From: an uncultured Veillonellaceae bacterium
Lineage (GTDB): Bacteria; Bacillota; Negativicutes; Veillonellales; Negativicoccaceae
Length of the DNA stretch: 34,825 nucleotides
Direction of reading: 5' to 3'
NCBI GenBank assembly: GCA_902488965.1
Contig: CABTYA010000002.1
Coordinates: forward strand, 1-34,825
The notes below the pieces were generated by a model, which was not told the origin of the DNA, made no database searches, and saw only the letters and a program-made list of their open reading frames with translations. Shown in pieces: positions 23,630 to 32,151 of the stretch (position 1 is the stretch's first letter; each line of letters starts with the position of its first letter). The position numbers were made by a program, and so were the translations under genes.

Positions 23630-24982
23630 ATGGAACGGATGGGGCATGTACCGGAGTCGGATCGGGTACAGGTAACGATGGAGGATTTGCAGCGGGCGAT
23701 CACGGAGGCGAAGCGCTGCATGCAGTGTCCGCGGCCGACGTGTCGGACGGGGTGCCCGATCGGCAACGAGATTCCTTCGTTTGTTCGCGAAATGGCGGCG
23801 GGCAATATCGGCGCGGCGATCGCGATCATCAGCGAGCGGAGCAATTTGCCGGCGGTCTGCGGGCGGGTGTGTCCGCATGAAAATCAGTGCGAGGGGCATT
23901 GTATCCTCAATCGGCGCGGACAGCCGGTGCGGATCGGGCTGATCGAGAGTATTATCGGCGACGCGGCGCATTCGCTGGGATTGACACAGCCGCGTCGCTT
24001 GCCGCGTAAAAAACAAAAAATCGCGGTCATCGGTTCGGGGCCGGCGGGGCTGACCGTCGCGAACGACTTGCGCACGGCGGGCTATGCCGTCGACGTGTAC
24101 GAAGCCGAGGCCGAGCCGGGCGGGGTACTCCTGTACGGAATCCCCGATTTTCGCTTGCACAAATCGGTCGTGCGTTTCGAGGTCGAGCGCTTGCGGTCGA
24201 TGGGAGTGCGCTTTCTCACGGGCATGGAGCTGGGACGGGATTTCTCCACGGACGACCTTACCGAGGACGGCTATGCGGCGATTTTTCTCGGCATCGGGAC
24301 GGATCAGCCGCGGGATTTGCCGCTTATCGGCGATGAACTGGACGGCGTCATGCAGGCGATGGATTTTCTGCGGGCGGTGCGCCGTTATGCCGACGGTGCG
24401 GCGGAAGGAGCGGAACTGCCGGTCGGACGCGGCGACCGGGTGGCGGTCATCGGCGCGGGCAATGTCGCAATCGATGCGGCACGGACGGCGGTGCGGCTGG
24501 GGGCGGCCGAGGTGACGGTCGTCTATCGGCGGACGGAGGAGTTTATGTCCTGTCTGCCCTCGGAATATGAAGAAGCCCGGCAGGAAGGCGTCGCGTTTCG
24601 CTTTTTATCCGCACCGGTGGCGGCGTTCGGGAAGGGCGCGGTCGAAGGATTTCGCTATGCGGAGCAGGAGATCAACGATGTCGGCGAGATGACGCCGACG
24701 GGCCGTGAAGGGACGCTGGCGGTGAATCGCGTCATCATTGCGGTCGGGCATGTCCCCGGGACGTGGATGCGTTCGGCACTGGCGGACGTCGCACGCGACG
24801 ATGCGGGCTATATCCGTGTCGTGTCCGCGCCGTACTACGGGATGACGACGCAGGAGGGCGTGTTTTCCGCGGGCGATATCGTCCATCGTCCCGCGACGGT
24901 GGTGCTCGCCATGCGGGAGGCGAAAAAGACGGCGCAGGGGATCATCGCCTACCTCGCCGCGCAGGAAGAGCGCAAGGACTGA
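23630..24982 (+). CDS. GltD-like NAD(P)H-dependent flavin/iron-sulphur oxidoreductase
   Basis: 450-aa protein related to the small subunit of glutamate synthase. The N-terminal region has two cysteine clusters for 4Fe-4S centres: CMQCPRPTCRTGCPIGNEIP (30-49) and CGRVCPHENQCEGHC. An FAD-binding GSGPAGLTVANDL follows at about 134-146, and an NAD(P)-binding GAGNVAIDAARTAVRLGA at about 270. The C-terminal FSAGDIVHRPATVVLAMREA completes the FAD site. The ATG at 23630 follows GGGGTGG. No large glutamate synthase subunit is adjacent, so it may serve as an electron-bifurcating NfnB-like or stand-alone NADPH oxidoreductase. Which partner it uses cannot be told here. Confidence 0.88.
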   Translation: MERMGHVPESDRVQVTMEDLQRAITEAKRCMQCPRPTCRTGCPIGNEIPSFVREMAAGNIGAAIAIISERSNLPAVCGRVCPHENQCEGHCILNRRGQPVRIGLIESIIGDAAHSLGLTQPRRLPRKKQKIAVIGSGPAGLTVANDLRTAGYAVDVYEAEAEPGGVLLYGIPDFRLHKSVVRFEVERLRSMGVRFLTGMELGRDFSTDDLTEDGYAAIFLGIGTDQPRDLPLIGDELDGVMQAMDFLRAVRRYADGAAEGAELPVGRGDRVAVIGAGNVAIDAARTAVRLGAAEVTVVYRRTEEFMSCLPSEYEEARQEGVAFRFLSAPVAAFGKGAVEGFRYAEQEINDVGEMTPTGREGTLAVNRVIIAVGHVPGTWMRSALADVARDDAGYIRVVSAPYYGMTTQEGVFSAGDIVHRPATVVLAMREAKKTAQGIIAYLAAQEERKD

Positions 24983-25056
24983 CGCGCGGAAAAGCGGACG
25001 GGACACGCCCCGCAAGGCTTTGCCGTCCCTGACGATTCGCCGGGGGCGGGGCGATA

Positions 25057-25118
25057 TGATATAATCAAGACAATCAAACGATCGGTAACGATACAGCGGC
25101 TATGAGGCCGCTGCTTTT
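25057..25118 (+). promoter_or_regulatory. Extended -10 promoter and attenuator-like leader of the MFS gene
   Basis: TGATATAAT (25057-25065) is an extended -10. A transcript from about 25072 would first form ATCG-GTAA-CGAT (25081-25092), a tetraloop hairpin. It then forms CAGCGGC/GCCGCTG (25094-25100 and 25107-25113) followed by CTTTTATT, a terminator-like hairpin. The gene starts 25 bases further on, so the hairpin lies between promoter and gene. It may be an attenuator, or the terminator of the gene before it. Confidence 0.55.
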
Positions 25119-25142
25119 ATTGGTAAAAACGGAGGAATGCGC

Positions 25143-26336
25143 ATGGCAGGACAACGATGGCGAAGCAACTTATATTGGCTTGTTTTTATACAGATTTTGG
25201 CAGGCTCGGCGATACTCGGATTGATTTCGTTCGTGCCGCTTTTTATTCACGAACTCGGCGTGCACGATATCGGCCGTGCCAGCCTGTGGGCGGGGATGGT
25301 GACCGCAGTCACCAGTCTGACCGCCGCCGTCGCCAATCCCTACTGGGGAGCCTACGGCGACCGCCACGGCCACAAAAGCGTGCTGTTGATCATTTTGGGC
25401 TCGCTCACGATGATCATGGCGGCGATGGCGTGGGTGCGCTCGCCGTTTGAACTGCTCGTCCTGCGGGCGTTGCAGGGCTGTGCGGGCGGATTCATCGCGG
25501 CGGGATTGGCGATGGTCGTCGTCGAGACGCCGCGCGAATACGCAACGCACGCCCTCGGGATCTACCAGACCGGCATCGTCCTCGGCGGCACGCTCGGTCC
25601 GCTCATCGGCGGGGCGGCGGCGGACATCTTCGGCTACCGCAATACCTTTCTCGTCTTTGCGTTCTTTGCACTCGCCGCGCTTGTGTGTACGGCGCTTTTC
25701 GTCCGTCCGCAAGCCGTGCCGCGCCCGCACGCGCCCAAAGAATCGATGTGGGCGAATTTGCGACTTTTCGTTTCCATTCCGCTCGTACGCGCGATGATGA
25801 TCGTCCAATTTCTCGTCCAGTTCGGTCTGACGGGCATGGGGCCGATTATCCCGCTCTACCTCAAAGGGCTCACCGAGGCCGAAGCGGCACTGGCGACGAT
25901 CTCGGGCACGATCATCGCCATCGGCGGCGTGGCCAGCGCCGTCAGCTCGTTTAACGCGGGCCGCGTCGTGCAGTGGTTTTCGCATCGGCATATCCTGTGC
26001 ATCGGGGCGTTTTTGACGGGGATCTGCTTTATCCTGCAATATTTTGCGCCGAATGTGTGGATATTCGGCGTACTGCGCGGTGTGACGGGATTTTGTATCG
26101 GGATGCTCATGCCCAGCGTCAATACCGTCATTGCCGACAACGTTCCCGCCGACAAACGCGGCATCGCCTTCGGCGTGACCTCGGGCACGGCGCTCATGGG
26201 CAACGTCTCGGGCCCGTTCGTCTCGGGCGCGCTCGCTGTCACGCTGGGCATGAGCGCGGTATTTTGGTCGACGGCGCTCATGTTCTTCGCCGTCGCGCTC
26301 CTCGTCCGCCGCAGCCTCCCCGCGGACGCCGTCTGA
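25143..26336 (+). CDS. MFS (DHA1-type) efflux transporter
   Basis: 397-aa major facilitator protein with twelve membrane segments. Motif A appears as WGAYGDRHGHKSVLL (about residues 66-80), and motif C of drug:H+ antiporters as GIVLGGTLGPLIGG (about 143-156). The second half repeats these features less clearly. This is the pattern of drug or metabolite exporters of the TetA/MdtG type; the substrate is not determinable. The ATG at 25143 is seven bases after GGAGG; an ATG at 25137 is only one base away from it. It has its own leader and terminator-like hairpin. Confidence 0.9.
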   Translation: MAGQRWRSNLYWLVFIQILAGSAILGLISFVPLFIHELGVHDIGRASLWAGMVTAVTSLTAAVANPYWGAYGDRHGHKSVLLIILGSLTMIMAAMAWVRSPFELLVLRALQGCAGGFIAAGLAMVVVETPREYATHALGIYQTGIVLGGTLGPLIGGAAADIFGYRNTFLVFAFFALAALVCTALFVRPQAVPRPHAPKESMWANLRLFVSIPLVRAMMIVQFLVQFGLTGMGPIIPLYLKGLTEAEAALATISGTIIAIGGVASAVSSFNAGRVVQWFSHRHILCIGAFLTGICFILQYFAPNVWIFGVLRGVTGFCIGMLMPSVNTVIADNVPADKRGIAFGVTSGTALMGNVSGPFVSGALAVTLGMSAVFWSTALMFFAVALLVRRSLPADAV

Positions 26337-26442
26337 GCGGATGCCCGACTTCAGTGCGTTTGCTGCTCGCGGCTGTTTCCCCGCCCGCTCTGTATGAGCA
26401 GGAAAGTGTCAGGAGCAAAAAAATCGGATGACGGGATCATTA

Positions 26443-26470
26443 CAACGCACCGCTGCGGCGGTGCGTTGTT
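26443..26470 (+). terminator. Hairpin after the MFS gene
   Basis: CAACGCACCGC and GCGGTGCGTTG form a perfect 11-bp stem with a TGCG loop, followed by TTCGTTCG. The T-run is interrupted, so termination may be partial. Confidence 0.65.
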
Positions 26471-26498
26471 CGTTCGCCCAAGATGGCCGGCGATACGG

Positions 26499-26504
26499 TA
26501 TAAT
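26499..26504 (+). promoter_or_regulatory. Probable -10 of the ADP-ribosylglycohydrolase gene
   Basis: A perfect TATAAT lies 36 bases before the ATG, but no convincing -35 is seen at 16-18 bases. Confidence 0.4.
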
Positions 26505-26540
26505 ACAGGTAACAGACGCAAAAACAAAGGAGGCGGGGAC

Positions 26541-27338
26541 ATGATTGGTGCGATTATCGGGGATATTGTCGGGTCGCGGTTTGAATGGGACAATATCAAG
26601 ACGAAGGACTTTACTTTTTTTACGGACGAATGCTTTTTTACGGACGACAGCGTGATGACGCTGGCGATCGGTGATGCACTGCTTGCGGCGCGCGGCGGCG
26701 AGGATCTCTCCGCGCAGGCGGTGGCGTCGATGCAGCGGATCGGCCGGCACTATCCCGACTGCGGTTACGGGGGCATGTTTGCCCAATGGATGTGGGCAGA
26801 CGACCCCGTGCCCTATGACAGCTACGGCAACGGTGCCGCCATGCGCGTCGCCGGGGTGGCGTATGTCGCAACGTCCGTCGAGGAGGTGCGCACGCTCTCG
26901 CACGCCGTCACGGCGGTCACGCATAATCACCCCGAGGGGCTCAAAGGCGCCGAGGCGACGGCGATGGCAACCTATCTCGCACGGACAGGGACACCGCTCG
27001 CGGAAATCGAACGCACGATCCACGAGCATTATTACGATATGAATTTCACGCTGGACGAGATTCGCGCGGACTATCAGTTTAACGAAACTTGCCAAGACAC
27101 CGTGCCGCAAGCACTCAAAGCGGCCTTTGCGGCGACGGACTTTACAGACGCGATCCGCGGAGCAATCTCCATCGGCGGCGACAGCGACACGCTTGCCGCC
27201 ATCACGGGCGCCGTCGCGGAAGCCGCCTTCGGCGTACCCGCCGCCCTCCGCACCCGCGCGACCGCCTACCTCGACACCCGCCTGCGGACACTGCTCGAGC
27301 GTTTCGAGAGCGCCTACCCGGGTAAAACGGCAGAGTGA
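26541..27338 (+). CDS. ADP-ribosylglycohydrolase (DraG/ARH family)
   Basis: 265-aa enzyme of the ADP-ribosylglycohydrolase superfamily, which removes ADP-ribose from proteins or small molecules with two Mg2+ ions. The metal-binding motifs are intact: FTDDSVMTLA (about residues 33-42) and GGDSDTLAAITGA (about 212-224). The N-terminal IGAIIGDIVGSRFEWDN is the family start, and the length is typical. The ATG at 26541 follows AAAGGAGG. Frames further upstream run through the MFS terminator region and are rejected. No ADP-ribosyltransferase is next to it, so it is not an evident toxin-antitoxin or nitrogenase pair here. Confidence 0.92.
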   Translation: MIGAIIGDIVGSRFEWDNIKTKDFTFFTDECFFTDDSVMTLAIGDALLAARGGEDLSAQAVASMQRIGRHYPDCGYGGMFAQWMWADDPVPYDSYGNGAAMRVAGVAYVATSVEEVRTLSHAVTAVTHNHPEGLKGAEATAMATYLARTGTPLAEIERTIHEHYYDMNFTLDEIRADYQFNETCQDTVPQALKAAFAATDFTDAIRGAISIGGDSDTLAAITGAVAEAAFGVPAALRTRATAYLDTRLRTLLERFESAYPGKTAE

Positions 27339-27379
27339 GGGCGGGAAAAATCAAAATTTGGGCGTTGTCATGCCAACAG

Positions 27380-27415
27380 AAAAGGCGTATACAGCTGTAG
27401 CTGTATACGCCTTTT
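27380..27415. terminator. Bidirectional terminator, perfect 17-bp arms
   Basis: AAAAGGCGTATACAGCT and AGCTGTATACGCCTTTT are separated by two bases. It lies between the convergent ADP-ribosylglycohydrolase and Opu genes and works in both directions. Confidence 0.93.
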
Positions 27416-27428
27416 GCTATGCCTTCCG

Positions 27429-29003
27429 TCACTTGATGAGGCCGCAGGAGCGGAGGTAGTCGCGGGCGACTTTGGCGGGGGGTTCTTTGCCTTCGTCGAC
27501 GCGATAGTTGAGTTCTTGCATGACTTCGTCGGTGAGGTAGGGTTCCAGTTCGGCCAGTGCCCGAACGACTTCCGGATGTGTTTGGGCGGTTTCACCGCGG
27601 AGCATGGGGACCGCGTAGTAGGGCGGGAAGTAGTCGCGGTCGTCGGCGAGGAGTTTGACGTCAAATTTGCGAATGAGTCCGTCGGTGGCAGCGGCGTCGA
27701 TGAACTGGACGTTGCCGCTGGCCAGTGCGGTGTAGCGCGGCGAGCCGTCGATGCCGACGATGTCGTCAATATTCAGCCCGTAGTAGGCGAGCATGCCGCT
27801 GATGCCGTCGGGGCGGTTTTGGAATTCAAACGTGGTCGCACCGCGGATGTCGCTTTGGACGCGTTTGAGGTCGCTGATCGTCTCCAGACCGTGGGCGGCG
27901 GCGTAGTCGGGCATGACACCGATGCTGTAGGTGTTGTTAAAGCGATAGGGGGTGAGGATATCGATGTCGTAGCGCTGTTTGAGCTGGTCGCGGGTGATGT
28001 TGTACATCGCCTCGAGGTCGCGGGTCGGTTCGTTGTTCAAGAGGTTGATGTAGACCGTGCCGGTGTAGTCGAGGTAGAGGTCGATTTGCCCGCTTTTGAG
28101 GGCTTCATAGGCGACCTGCGTGCCGCCGAGGTTGATGCGGCGGTCGACGGTAAGTCCCGTGCGTGCTTCGATGATGTCGCTCATGAGATGCGCGGCGACG
28201 ATATTTTCGGTGAAGTCTTTGGAGCCGACGACGATGTCGGCGTCTTCCGTCTGCCATTGGCGATAGGCCGAGGTACCGCCGGCGAGCAGGGCGAGGATGA
28301 GCGCCCCCGAGAGGATGCGTTTGGCGCGGCGGCGTTTGCCGGTTACGCGGCTGCGGTCCTGCTTGGCGTTGAGTTGCGCGGCCAACGGCGTGGTGAGGGT
28401 CTCGACGAGGCCCAAGAGGTAATCGACGGCGAGCGCGAGCAGGCAGGCCGGAATCGCGCCGGCGAGGATTTTCACAGTGTCGACGGTACGGATCCCCGCA
28501 AAGACGAGGTCACCGAGACCGCCCGCACCGATAAAGGCCGCAATCGTCATCAGTCCGACGGCGGTAACGGCACTGATACGCACCCCTGCCATGATGACGG
28601 GGAGCGCCAGCGGCAGTTCGACTTTGCGCAAAATCTGCCAGCGGGAGAGACCGATGCCGCGCGCGGCTTCGCGCGTGTTCGGGTCAATCTGCGCCAGTCC
28701 CGTGTAGGTGTTCTTGACAATCGGCAACAGCGAGTACACGATTACGACGAGCACGGCGGGGACTTTACCGATGCCGAAGAACGGAATGGCAAAGCCCAGC
28801 AGCGCCAAACTCGGAATCGCCTGCATGAGGTTGGCGCCGTTCAGTACGGGGGCCTGCCAGCTGCGGCGATAGGTGATCAGGATGCCGAGCGGAACGCCGA
28901 TGAGTACGGCGAGCAGGACGGCCACGCCCGTGAGTTCGATATGTTCCCACAGGAGGGCGAGTACGTCCGTGTAGTGTTCTTGTAAATAGAGTAATACGCT
29001 CAT
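27429..29003 (-). CDS. Compatible-solute ABC transporter permease fused to its binding protein (OpuC type)
   Basis: 524-aa fusion protein for uptake of glycine betaine, carnitine or choline-like solutes. Residues 1-215 form the membrane permease (AIPSLALLGFAIPFFGIGK, EAARGIGLSRWQILRKVELP, the coupling helix). A basic linker and a further membrane segment (about 229-246) join it to the substrate-binding domain (about 255-524), starting IVVGSKDFTENIVAAHLM and containing DLYLDYTGTVYINLL. Such permease/binding-protein fusions are known in the family. The ATG at 29003 overlaps the ATPase stop (ATGA), and AGGAGG precedes it. It shares the opuCA promoter and ends at the bidirectional terminator. Confidence 0.94.
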   Translation of the reverse strand: MSVLLYLQEHYTDVLALLWEHIELTGVAVLLAVLIGVPLGILITYRRSWQAPVLNGANLMQAIPSLALLGFAIPFFGIGKVPAVLVVIVYSLLPIVKNTYTGLAQIDPNTREAARGIGLSRWQILRKVELPLALPVIMAGVRISAVTAVGLMTIAAFIGAGGLGDLVFAGIRTVDTVKILAGAIPACLLALAVDYLLGLVETLTTPLAAQLNAKQDRSRVTGKRRRAKRILSGALILALLAGGTSAYRQWQTEDADIVVGSKDFTENIVAAHLMSDIIEARTGLTVDRRINLGGTQVAYEALKSGQIDLYLDYTGTVYINLLNNEPTRDLEAMYNITRDQLKQRYDIDILTPYRFNNTYSIGVMPDYAAAHGLETISDLKRVQSDIRGATTFEFQNRPDGISGMLAYYGLNIDDIVGIDGSPRYTALASGNVQFIDAAATDGLIRKFDVKLLADDRDYFPPYYAVPMLRGETAQTHPEVVRALAELEPYLTDEVMQELNYRVDEGKEPPAKVARDYLRSCGLIK

Positions 29004-30133
29004 ACGGGCACCTCCTCATCCGCGAGGTACGGTTGCGAGAGGGTCGTGACGAGGCTCGATTCGGTGATCAGACCGCACAGGCGGCCGCTTTCATCGACGA
29101 CGGGAACCAGCGCGACGCGGTCCTGATTGATGACCGGGAGCATTTCGACCATGCTCTGGCGCGGGTGAATCGTCTCCAGATCCGTCTGCATATATTGGCT
29201 GACCGGCGCATGGCGGTCGGGGACGCTCTGCAGTGAGCGGGCCGTCACCATGCCGAGCAGACGATGCGTGCCGCGTTCGATGACGAGCAGGCCGTTGACA
29301 TGCGCGTGGCGCATTTTTTCCAATGCGCGGATAACGCTCAGCTGCGGGACACAGGTCTCGACGTCGCGAAGCATGATGTCCTCGGCGCGAATGAGATCCG
29401 GCGAACTCCAAATCCGGTTCGTCCCGATAAATTGGGCGACAAATTCATTGCTCGGCGCTTTCATCAGCTGTTCGGGCGTGTCGTATTGTAAAATATGCCC
29501 TTTGTCGATGATACAGATGCGGTCGCCCAGTCGCACCGCTTCGTCCATGTCGTGCGTGACGAAGACGATGGTTTTTTTCACTTCGGACTGAATCTGAATG
29601 ATTTCGTCCTGAAGCGAGGCGCGGGTGAGCGGGTCGAGCGCGGAAAAGGGCTCGTCCATCAGGATGATATCCGGATTGCACGCAAACGCGCGTGCCACCC
29701 CGACGCGCTGCTGCTGCCCGCCGGAAAGTTCGGCGGGGTAGCGTCCCATGTAAATATGCGGGTCGAGCCCGACCATATCCAGCAGTTCTCGTGTCCGAGC
29801 GAGAATCTCGTCGGCGTTTTGGCCCGTCACTTCGGGAATCAGGCCGATATTTTCCTCAATCGTCATATGCGGAAACAGCCCCGTCTGTTGGATGACGTAG
29901 CCGATATTGCGCCGCAAGGTGAGAATATCTTCATCGGCGATGTCCGCCCCGTCGATCAGAATCTTGCCCGAGGTCGGATCAATCAGCCGGTTGATCATTT
30001 TGAGCAGTGTTGTTTTGCCGCTCCCCGATTCACCGACCAGACAGACGGTCTCGCCGTCACAGACAGTCAGTGAGATGTCGTGGAGGACATGCGTGTCTTT
30101 GTAACGTTTCGTAATGTGCGAAAATTCAATCAT
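29000..30133 (-). CDS. opuCA: OpuC-type ABC transporter ATP-binding protein with CBS domains
   Basis: 377-aa ATPase that powers the compatible-solute importer. Walker A is GESGSGKTT (34-42), the signature LSGGQQQRVGVARA, Walker B IILMDEPFSALDP and the H-loop VTHDMDEA. The C-terminal part (about 255-377) holds a CBS pair, which in OpuA/OpuC proteins senses ionic strength or c-di-AMP. The ATG at 30133 follows GGGAGGAA. A longer reading from 30151 puts the start before the ribosome site. It is first in a two-gene operon with the permease/binding-protein fusion. Confidence 0.95.
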   Translation of the reverse strand: MIEFSHITKRYKDTHVLHDISLTVCDGETVCLVGESGSGKTTLLKMINRLIDPTSGKILIDGADIADEDILTLRRNIGYVIQQTGLFPHMTIEENIGLIPEVTGQNADEILARTRELLDMVGLDPHIYMGRYPAELSGGQQQRVGVARAFACNPDIILMDEPFSALDPLTRASLQDEIIQIQSEVKKTIVFVTHDMDEAVRLGDRICIIDKGHILQYDTPEQLMKAPSNEFVAQFIGTNRIWSSPDLIRAEDIMLRDVETCVPQLSVIRALEKMRHAHVNGLLVIERGTHRLLGMVTARSLQSVPDRHAPVSQYMQTDLETIHPRQSMVEMLPVINQDRVALVPVVDESGRLCGLITESSLVTTLSQPYLADEEVPV

Positions 30134-30201
30134 AAATTCCTCCCTTTCCATGAATAAAAATCAATACCGCGATGCCGATCCGGCCGGGTATTGGCATATA
30201 C

Positions 30202-30210
30202 AGTATACCA
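30202..30210 (-). promoter_or_regulatory. Extended -10 promoter of the Opu operon
   Basis: TGGTATACT on the minus strand, about 69 bases before the opuCA ATG. The -10 is inside a small palindrome, TATAC-A-GTATA (30197-30207), a possible operator. Confidence 0.5.
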
Positions 30211-30239
30211 CAAATAACGCAATGTGATAAACGATGCGC

Positions 30240-30505
30240 TATAAACGGAACAATATTGGACTATGTATACGGAGGCGAAAATACGCGCGGCAGGGCGAAT
30301 CTGTGCCCGCGGCGTCGGAAAATCGCGCGGATATACCGCAGGGCGGGCGTTCGGCGGCAAGTAAACGGAATCCGACGGGGGCGCCGTTTCTGTCGGCGGG
30401 CGCTGCCGAGGCGGGGACGGGCGGCGGTCAATGGTCGGGTCGGAACGGAGGGCGCGGTGTCCGTGGGGTTATTCGTGACGGCTCGGCGCCGATATGCGTG
30501 CATAC
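30240..30505. other. Non-coding GC-rich gap, contents unrecognised
   Basis: Between the Opu promoter and the dcuC terminator there are about 265 bases with no credible gene. Open frames here are rich in Arg, Gly and Ala without family resemblance and lack good starts. No RNA family (RNase P, tmRNA, SRP, 6S) was recognised. Confidence 0.5.
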
Positions 30506-30532
30506 AAAAACGCCCCGCAGATGCGAGGCGTT
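30506..30532 (-). terminator. Terminator after dcuC
   Basis: On the minus strand AACGCCTCGCA and TGCGGGGCGTT (one mismatch) are followed by TTTTTGTATG, 28 bases past the dcuC stop. Confidence 0.85.
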
Positions 30533-30560
30533 GCTGTAATCGGATAGGATGCCGAGGGCA

Positions 30561-31946
30561 TCACAGGAACAGGACAAAGTTCATGATGATGACGGTCAGA
30601 CACGAACCGATCATCGGGATGGCCGTCCGTTTGACCAAGTCAAACGAGGAGATCCCCGCCATGCCGCTGGCGACGATGATGACCGCCGTAATCGGCGAAA
30701 TCGCACGCGCGGAGCTGGCGATAAAGTGCATCGGCAGTACCATGAGGACGGCTGCCATGCCGGTTTTGGCGGCGATGTCGGGCACCAGATTGGCAAAGGC
30801 GAAGAACGGCGCATTGCCCGAGCCCATGACGACCGCACAGACGCCGATGATGAGTGTCATCGTGAGCGTCAGCCCGATGGCGCCGAAGCCGCCCGAGTGG
30901 GTACTCGCGATCAGCTGGTCGATGGTGCCGCTGACCATGAGGCCTTTGGCAAACGTTTCACCGGCAACGATGAGGGTAACGACTTGCGCCATCTGCCGCC
31001 CCATCCCGTCGAAGAAGACGCCGAGATCTTCACAGACCTGCTTGGCGTTGCGGGTGCGGATATACTGGGCGATCATCCCGACGGACGTACCGATGAGCAT
31101 CGCTTTGATGATATCCATGCCGATGGATTCGATCATCAGCGGGCTGAATACCAAAATCAGCGCCAGCGGAATCAGCGGCAAAATCGCAAAAATCAGCGGC
31201 GGATGGGAATTATCCAACGCGACATTATCCGTATTGACTTCGACACTGTGATGATCGTCGAGCGGACGGACGACGTGGCCGTCACGTTTGTCCATGTATT
31301 TTTGGGTAAAATAATGCAAAATACCGACGACCGGGAACACGCACAGCGCGATCGGGACCTGGTAGTCGTGCCAGTAGATGACGGGATCGATGCCGGCGAG
31401 TTCGGCGGCAAAGATTGTCCCCGTATCGCTCGGGCTCCAGTCCAGACACAGCGTCGTTGCAATCGCCGCCGTCGCCGACAGCCGGCTGACGCCGAGTGCG
31501 ACGAGGATCGGGAACATCGTGACCATGAGCAGCATGGCCAGCCCCGAAGCACTGTTGATCGCCAGACCCAGCAGCATCCCGAGCGCCCAGCAAAAGCTCA
31601 TGACGAGGTACGGCGATTTGAGTTTGAGCAGCGGCTGAATGGTCAGATTGACCAAGGCGCGGCTGGCGCCGATATGGTCCATGTAGCGCGCAAACCCTGC
31701 GACCGCCATGATATTCAGCCCCAACTTGCCCGCGCGGCTCGACAGCGTTTCACGGATAAATTCAAAGACGTCAAACAACAAAAATCCCGTACTTTTTTCC
31801 GGTGAATAAATATGCCCGTAGCCGAGCAGCACCGAAGCTAACATCAGTACCATCCCGCCGATAAACAGGATCGTCTGCGGTTTGTACCGTTTGAGAATGA
31901 AATACCCTACCCAGACGGTAACCAGTAATGCCAATAACAGATTCAT
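30561..31946 (-). CDS. dcuC: C4-dicarboxylate carrier DcuC family
   Basis: 461-aa membrane carrier of the DcuC type, exchanging or exporting succinate and importing other C4-dicarboxylates in anaerobes. Many segments match E. coli DcuC: GFARYMDHIGAS, SPYLVMS, the SATAAIATTLC stretch, VMGSGNAPFFAFANLVPDIA, and FDLVKRTAIPMI near the C-terminus. About twelve membrane segments are expected. The ATG at 31946 has AAGGAG at eight bases; ATG at 31952 and GTG at 31955 are too close to that site. It is a single-gene unit. Succinate is a plausible substrate in an anaerobic Negativicute, but this is inference. Confidence 0.9.
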   Translation of the reverse strand: MNLLLALLVTVWVGYFILKRYKPQTILFIGGMVLMLASVLLGYGHIYSPEKSTGFLLFDVFEFIRETLSSRAGKLGLNIMAVAGFARYMDHIGASRALVNLTIQPLLKLKSPYLVMSFCWALGMLLGLAINSASGLAMLLMVTMFPILVALGVSRLSATAAIATTLCLDWSPSDTGTIFAAELAGIDPVIYWHDYQVPIALCVFPVVGILHYFTQKYMDKRDGHVVRPLDDHHSVEVNTDNVALDNSHPPLIFAILPLIPLALILVFSPLMIESIGMDIIKAMLIGTSVGMIAQYIRTRNAKQVCEDLGVFFDGMGRQMAQVVTLIVAGETFAKGLMVSGTIDQLIASTHSGGFGAIGLTLTMTLIIGVCAVVMGSGNAPFFAFANLVPDIAAKTGMAAVLMVLPMHFIASSARAISPITAVIIVASGMAGISSFDLVKRTAIPMIGSCLTVIIMNFVLFL

Positions 31947-32005
31947 ACACATCACTCCTTCACGAGTTGAGATCGCTGCTGCCGATTCTCATACAATATA
32001 GTTAT

Positions 32006-32035
32006 ATTATATCGTATTTAATTATCCTCTGTCCT
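32006..32035 (-). promoter_or_regulatory. Promoter of dcuC
   Basis: On the minus strand AGGACA (32035-32030) and TATAAT (32011-32006) lie 18 bases apart, about 60 bases before the ATG. Between 31994 and 32011 there is an A/T-rich inverted repeat, AATATA-GT-TATATT. Confidence 0.55.
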
Positions 32036-32106
32036 GTCTTTTGTTTGTGCTTGCATAATTGGCAACGAAGGGGAGGTGTATTCTCAGCGGAAGAGTTGCG
32101 GGCATG

Positions 32107-32142
32107 CAAAATCCCCGCACGGCTGCTCACCGTACGGGGATC
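32107..32142 (-). terminator. Terminator after the ArsR gene
   Basis: On the minus strand ATCCCCGTACGG and CCGTGCGGGGAT (one wobble) pair around TGAGCAG, followed by TTTTGC, 10 bases past the stop. Confidence 0.9.
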
Positions 32143-32151
32143 GGGAGAAGG

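Noticed and set aside
27414..28985. Long plus-strand open frame (523 codons) opposite the Opu fusion gene
   Set aside because: It is low-complexity in Gly, Val and Asp, without a ribosome site, and is explained as the complement of the genuine Opu frame.
30234..30539. Possible 101-residue protein in the 30.2-30.5 kb gap
   Set aside because: There is no ribosome site, the composition is Arg/Gly-rich, and the end runs into the dcuC terminator. I saw no support for a gene.
30549..31805. Plus-strand frame (418 codons) opposite dcuC
   Set aside because: It is Asp/Arg/Gln-rich without motif, while the dcuC frame matches its family along its length.
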